A stretch of DNA of 8,422 nt from Coprothermobacterota bacterium (lineage in GTDB: Bacteria; Caldisericota; JANLFM01): assembly GCA_026389415.1 (NCBI GenBank), contig JAPLHX010000233.1:1-8422 (forward strand). Reading direction: 5' to 3'. Shown here in pieces: positions 6,838 to 8,422 of this stretch (within the stretch, counting starts at the first letter, position 1; each line of letters begins with the position of its first letter). The position numbers were made by a program, and so were the translations under genes. The notes beneath the pieces were generated by a model. That model saw only the letters and a list, made by a program, of their open reading frames with translations. It was not told the DNA's origin and did no database searches.

Positions 6838-6842
6838 AAAAC

Positions 6843-7562
6843 ATGATCAATCGTTTTGTTGCGATTCTGCTGGTTTTCGTATTTGGCACTGTCTCTATCT
6901 CTTTGGTTGAAACCAAAGCAGGGAGTTATGAATTCGTCAACGCCAGTCCTATGGCCACTTCTGATAGCAGTTTCACGGACATAAGCAGCGATTTCTGGGC
7001 GTATCCGGCGATCCAATCGCTGGCGCAGGCGGGGGTGATCAAGGGTTATCCGGATGGCAGCTTCCAACCGGATAAGTCCGTCAGCCGGGCAGAGTTCGCC
7101 ACGATGGTGGTTGCAGCTTTGAACCTTTCCTTCGTGCTGGTGGAATATCCCACCTTCCCCGACGTGCCGGGCAACCACTGGGCCCTGACCTACGTAGAGA
7201 CAGCAGTGGCCAACCACCTAGTGAAGGGTTATCCAGACGGTAGCTTCCGGCCGGAAGGGGAGATTACCCTGGCCGAGATCCTGACGGTGATTATCCGGGC
7301 TAAGGGCTGGTCTCTGGTGGATCCCCCAACCCCCCCACCCCGGATCCTGGTGGAGGAAGCCGACAGGCGCGTCCGTTTCCTGGATTCCTCCGATTGGTTT
7401 TATCAGACGGTGGGAACAGCCGTGACCCATGGCTTGCTGACCTTTCCGCAGGACACACAAATCGTATGGCCAGGGACAAATAGCGGGGAATCCCAGATTC
7501 GCTTTAATTCACCGGCCAGCCGGGCACAGACGGCGGTACTCCTGCAGAGGATGTTGCAATAG
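6843..7562 (+). CDS. Secreted SLH-domain protein
   Basis: The 239-residue protein has a signal peptide (MINRFVAILLVFVFGTVSIS) followed by almost nothing except S-layer homology repeats. SLH1 (about 44-95) contains FTDISSDFWAYPAIQSL and GVIKGYPDGSFQPDKSVSRA. SLH2 (about 104-157) contains FPDVPGNHW and VKGYPDGSFRPEGEITLAE. A third, degenerate unit (about 178-239) has DSSDWFYQTVGTAVTHGLL and SPASRAQTAVLLQRML but lacks the GYPDGSF core. A proline-rich spacer (DPPTPPP) separates repeats 2 and 3. SLH repeats in threes bind pyruvylated secondary cell-wall polymers or equivalent envelope glycans and tether proteins to the cell surface. There is no effector domain, so this could be a minimal surface-anchoring or S-layer accessory protein. 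It is divergent from the envelope protease, and shared regulation is possible but not shown. A short imperfect stem (TAGAA/TTCTA, 7560-7574) overlaps the stop. Confidence 0.9.
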   Translation: MINRFVAILLVFVFGTVSISLVETKAGSYEFVNASPMATSDSSFTDISSDFWAYPAIQSLAQAGVIKGYPDGSFQPDKSVSRAEFATMVVAALNLSFVLVEYPTFPDVPGNHWALTYVETAVANHLVKGYPDGSFRPEGEITLAEILTVIIRAKGWSLVDPPTPPPRILVEEADRRVRFLDSSDWFYQTVGTAVTHGLLTFPQDTQIVWPGTNSGESQIRFNSPASRAQTAVLLQRMLQ

Positions 7563-7597
7563 AAGAGTATTCTACCCCCGAAACGACCATCGTTACT

Positions 7598-7870
7598 CCG
7601 GCGTTAAGTGGGCAATCCCGCGTCTCCGAATCCAACGCTCCCATTTTCATCGAACTTTTCCACAAAGAAGGGATCGGTGGAGATCTTGAAATGGCGTTGA
7701 CGGTGAGGTTGAACCCCGAAGGCCTGCCAAATACGATGGACCGTGGGCGGAGAAATCTGAGTCTCACGGGCCATGGTGCGGATCGACTAATGCGTCCCGT
7801 CCGCCGGTTTGGTTTGGAGCGTTTTGCGCATCGGTTCCTCCGTGGTGTGATGCCTCATGATCGCGTGGCG
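7598..7870 (-). pseudogene. IS630-family transposase remnant
   Basis: The minus strand encodes the second helix-turn-helix region of IS630-type transposases: TLQTKPADGTH, a TAG (7787-7789) where family members have Trp, then SIRTMARETQISPPTVHRIW, AFGVQPHRQRHFKIS and TDPFFVEK, ending near 7655. Family proteins read close to THWSxRxMA...TVxRIWxAxGLxPHxxxTFKxSxDP, from my memory of the group. After FVEK about 20 residues are missing. DEN appears in the same frame, then GALDSETRDCPLNAG in the next frame, which resembles the family's DEKSQIQALDRTQP...PL region. The DDE catalytic core and most of the N-terminus are absent, so it is inactive. I could not identify terminal inverted repeats or a duplicated TA target. 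Confidence 0.7.
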
Positions 7871-7894
7871 GCGCACTCTCCCGGACGAACCTGA

Positions 7895-8128
7895 GCCCAC
7901 TGGAATCGGGAAGGGGGCATCGCTAGGGTACTGTTTGACTTTGAGAAGCCTGCCCGCTTTGGTGGCCAAGATGACTGGGGGGGGTTCCTCCAGCACGAGG
8001 GGCTGAAACTGGATCTGGAGCCCTGGGAGGACGGATATTGGAGTTCACATCAACCCGATGCCTTCGAGTGGTGGTACCTCGAACCCAAGTTGGAATTGGC
8101 GATTCGTCTCGGCGATGCCCCTGCCTGA
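7895..8128 (+). pseudogene. Fragment with EWWY motif, CrtC/AttH lipocalin-like
   Basis: The plus-strand frame opens after TGA 7892-7894 and closes at TGA 8126-8128, with no ATG or GTG at its head. It reads as genuine protein sequence: RVLFDFEKPARFGG, QDDWGGFLQHEGLKLDLEPW, then DGYWSSHQPDAFEWWYLEPK. The FEWWY(F/L)(D/E) motif is characteristic of the lipocalin-like domain of hydroxyneurosporene synthase (CrtC), AttH and tocopherol-cyclase-like proteins, usually in 300-400 residue proteins. Only about 70 residues remain. Downstream, where the family continues with DDG and beta strands, the frame runs out after LELAIRLGDAPA. Both ends are missing, and the 5' side abuts the IS630 remnant. Insertion and deletion at this locus is the likely cause. 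The assignment rests mainly on one motif and its context. Confidence 0.45.
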
Positions 8129-8129
8129 A

Positions 8130-8150
8130 AGCAGGATCGGGCGATCTGCT
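8130..8150 (-). terminator. Candidate hairpin downstream of the right-edge gene
   Basis: AGCAGGATC, loop GGGC, GATCTGCT: an 8-bp stem with one bulged G. It lies 37 bases past the stop of the minus-strand gene ending at 8187. No T tract follows. A smaller overlapping stem (CCTGC/GCAGG, 8120-8135) is also possible. Confidence 0.3.
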
Positions 8151-8186
8151 AGCCGATGTTCCTGCGCTAGTCCGCCAATAGCCTCG

Positions 8187-8422
8187 TCAGAGTTTGTCCG
8201 GTTCGGTGCCCGCCCAGGTCTGCAGCGCTTTCTGAGTGGACGGCTTGCGCAGGAAGAGCATGCTGCGCAGTTTCAGCCACCACGACGGTGTGGGGGGCTT
8301 CAGCAACTCCCGCAGGGCTGGCGTGTCCGGTAGACCGGCCAGGGCCAGGGTTGCGCCCATCGAGTCGGCATAGCTCACCGATTCGGCAAAGCCGCGACCC
8401 ACATCCTGTCCTTCGGCGTCTT
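8187..8422 (-). CDS. Unrecognised protein, C-terminal end only
   Basis: A minus-strand frame enters from the right edge and ends at TGA (8187-8189). The 78 visible residues read DAEGQDVGRGFAESVSYADS, then MGATLALAGLPDTPALRELL, a basic/aromatic stretch (PSWWLKLRSMLFLRKPS) and a Thr/Glu-containing tail ending DKL. Residue composition and the absence of stops look like a real gene, rather than the shadow of the plus-strand frame over the same bases. A GTG at 8400-8402 lies in frame, but the open frame continues beyond it, so the start is outside the window. I do not recognise the family. The tail shows no clear membrane helix or catalytic motif. It converges on the EWWY fragment. Confidence 0.6.
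   Translation of the reverse strand, partial: DAEGQDVGRGFAESVSYADSMGATLALAGLPDTPALRELLKPPTPSWWLKLRSMLFLRKPSTQKALQTWAGTEPDKL

Noticed and set aside
6666..7217. 183-codon minus-strand frame reaching into the htrA region
   Set aside because: It covers the divergent promoter region and the antisense of the SLH repeats, and has no family-like sequence.
8058..8333. 91-codon plus-strand frame at the right end
   Set aside because: It has Ser/Arg/Gly-rich shadow composition and overlaps both the EWWY fragment and the better-supported minus-strand gene.
8187..8422. Flavoprotein-like C-terminus for the right-edge gene, suggested by GQDVGRGFAES
   Set aside because: The resemblance to GQG-type C-terminal motifs of FAD oxidases is too short and imperfect, so no function is assigned.

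Overview
The window is bacterial DNA of moderate GC content with no rRNA or tRNA gene. An S-layer-homology (SLH) protein, a lipoprotein-type HtrA protease, an NYN-LOTUS protein and an IS630-type remnant would fit a Chloroflexota (Anaerolineae-like) or Firmicutes-like genome. This is inference: no marker gene is present to decide it.

Layout, left to right. Positions 1-355 hold what looks like the end of a small membrane protein broken by one frameshift. An intact NYN-LOTUS gene (304-1068, putative RNA nuclease or RNA-binding regulator) overlaps its end. Next comes a two-gene unit: a flavodoxin-fold FMN reductase-like gene without its normal N-terminus (1171-1632), overlapping by four bases an M28-family zinc peptidase that starts with TTG (1629-2834). 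A MgtA-like P-type ATPase follows (2981-5412), split by an out-of-frame deletion that removed the core of its nucleotide-binding domain. A perfect 14-bp hairpin (5470-5500) separates it from a convergent htrA-type lipoprotein protease (5524-6669, minus). The protease is divergent from a small secreted SLH protein (6843-7562, plus) across 173 bp that must hold both promoters.

The last 860 bp are decayed sequence plus a gene end: an IS630-type transposase remnant on the minus strand (about 7598-7870), a short plus-strand remnant with an EWWY motif like CrtC/AttH lipocalin-like proteins (about 7895-8128), and the 3' end of an unrecognised minus-strand gene running off the right edge (8187-8422).

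The intact genes suggest envelope maintenance (HtrA and SLH), peptide hydrolysis (M28) and RNA metabolism (NYN-LOTUS). They do not form one obvious pathway. The most notable overall feature is the number of broken genes: five loci carry frameshifts, truncations or stops. That means either a decaying genomic region or, for the single-base events, sequence error. I found no CRISPR array, prophage, toxin-antitoxin pair or recognisable defence island.
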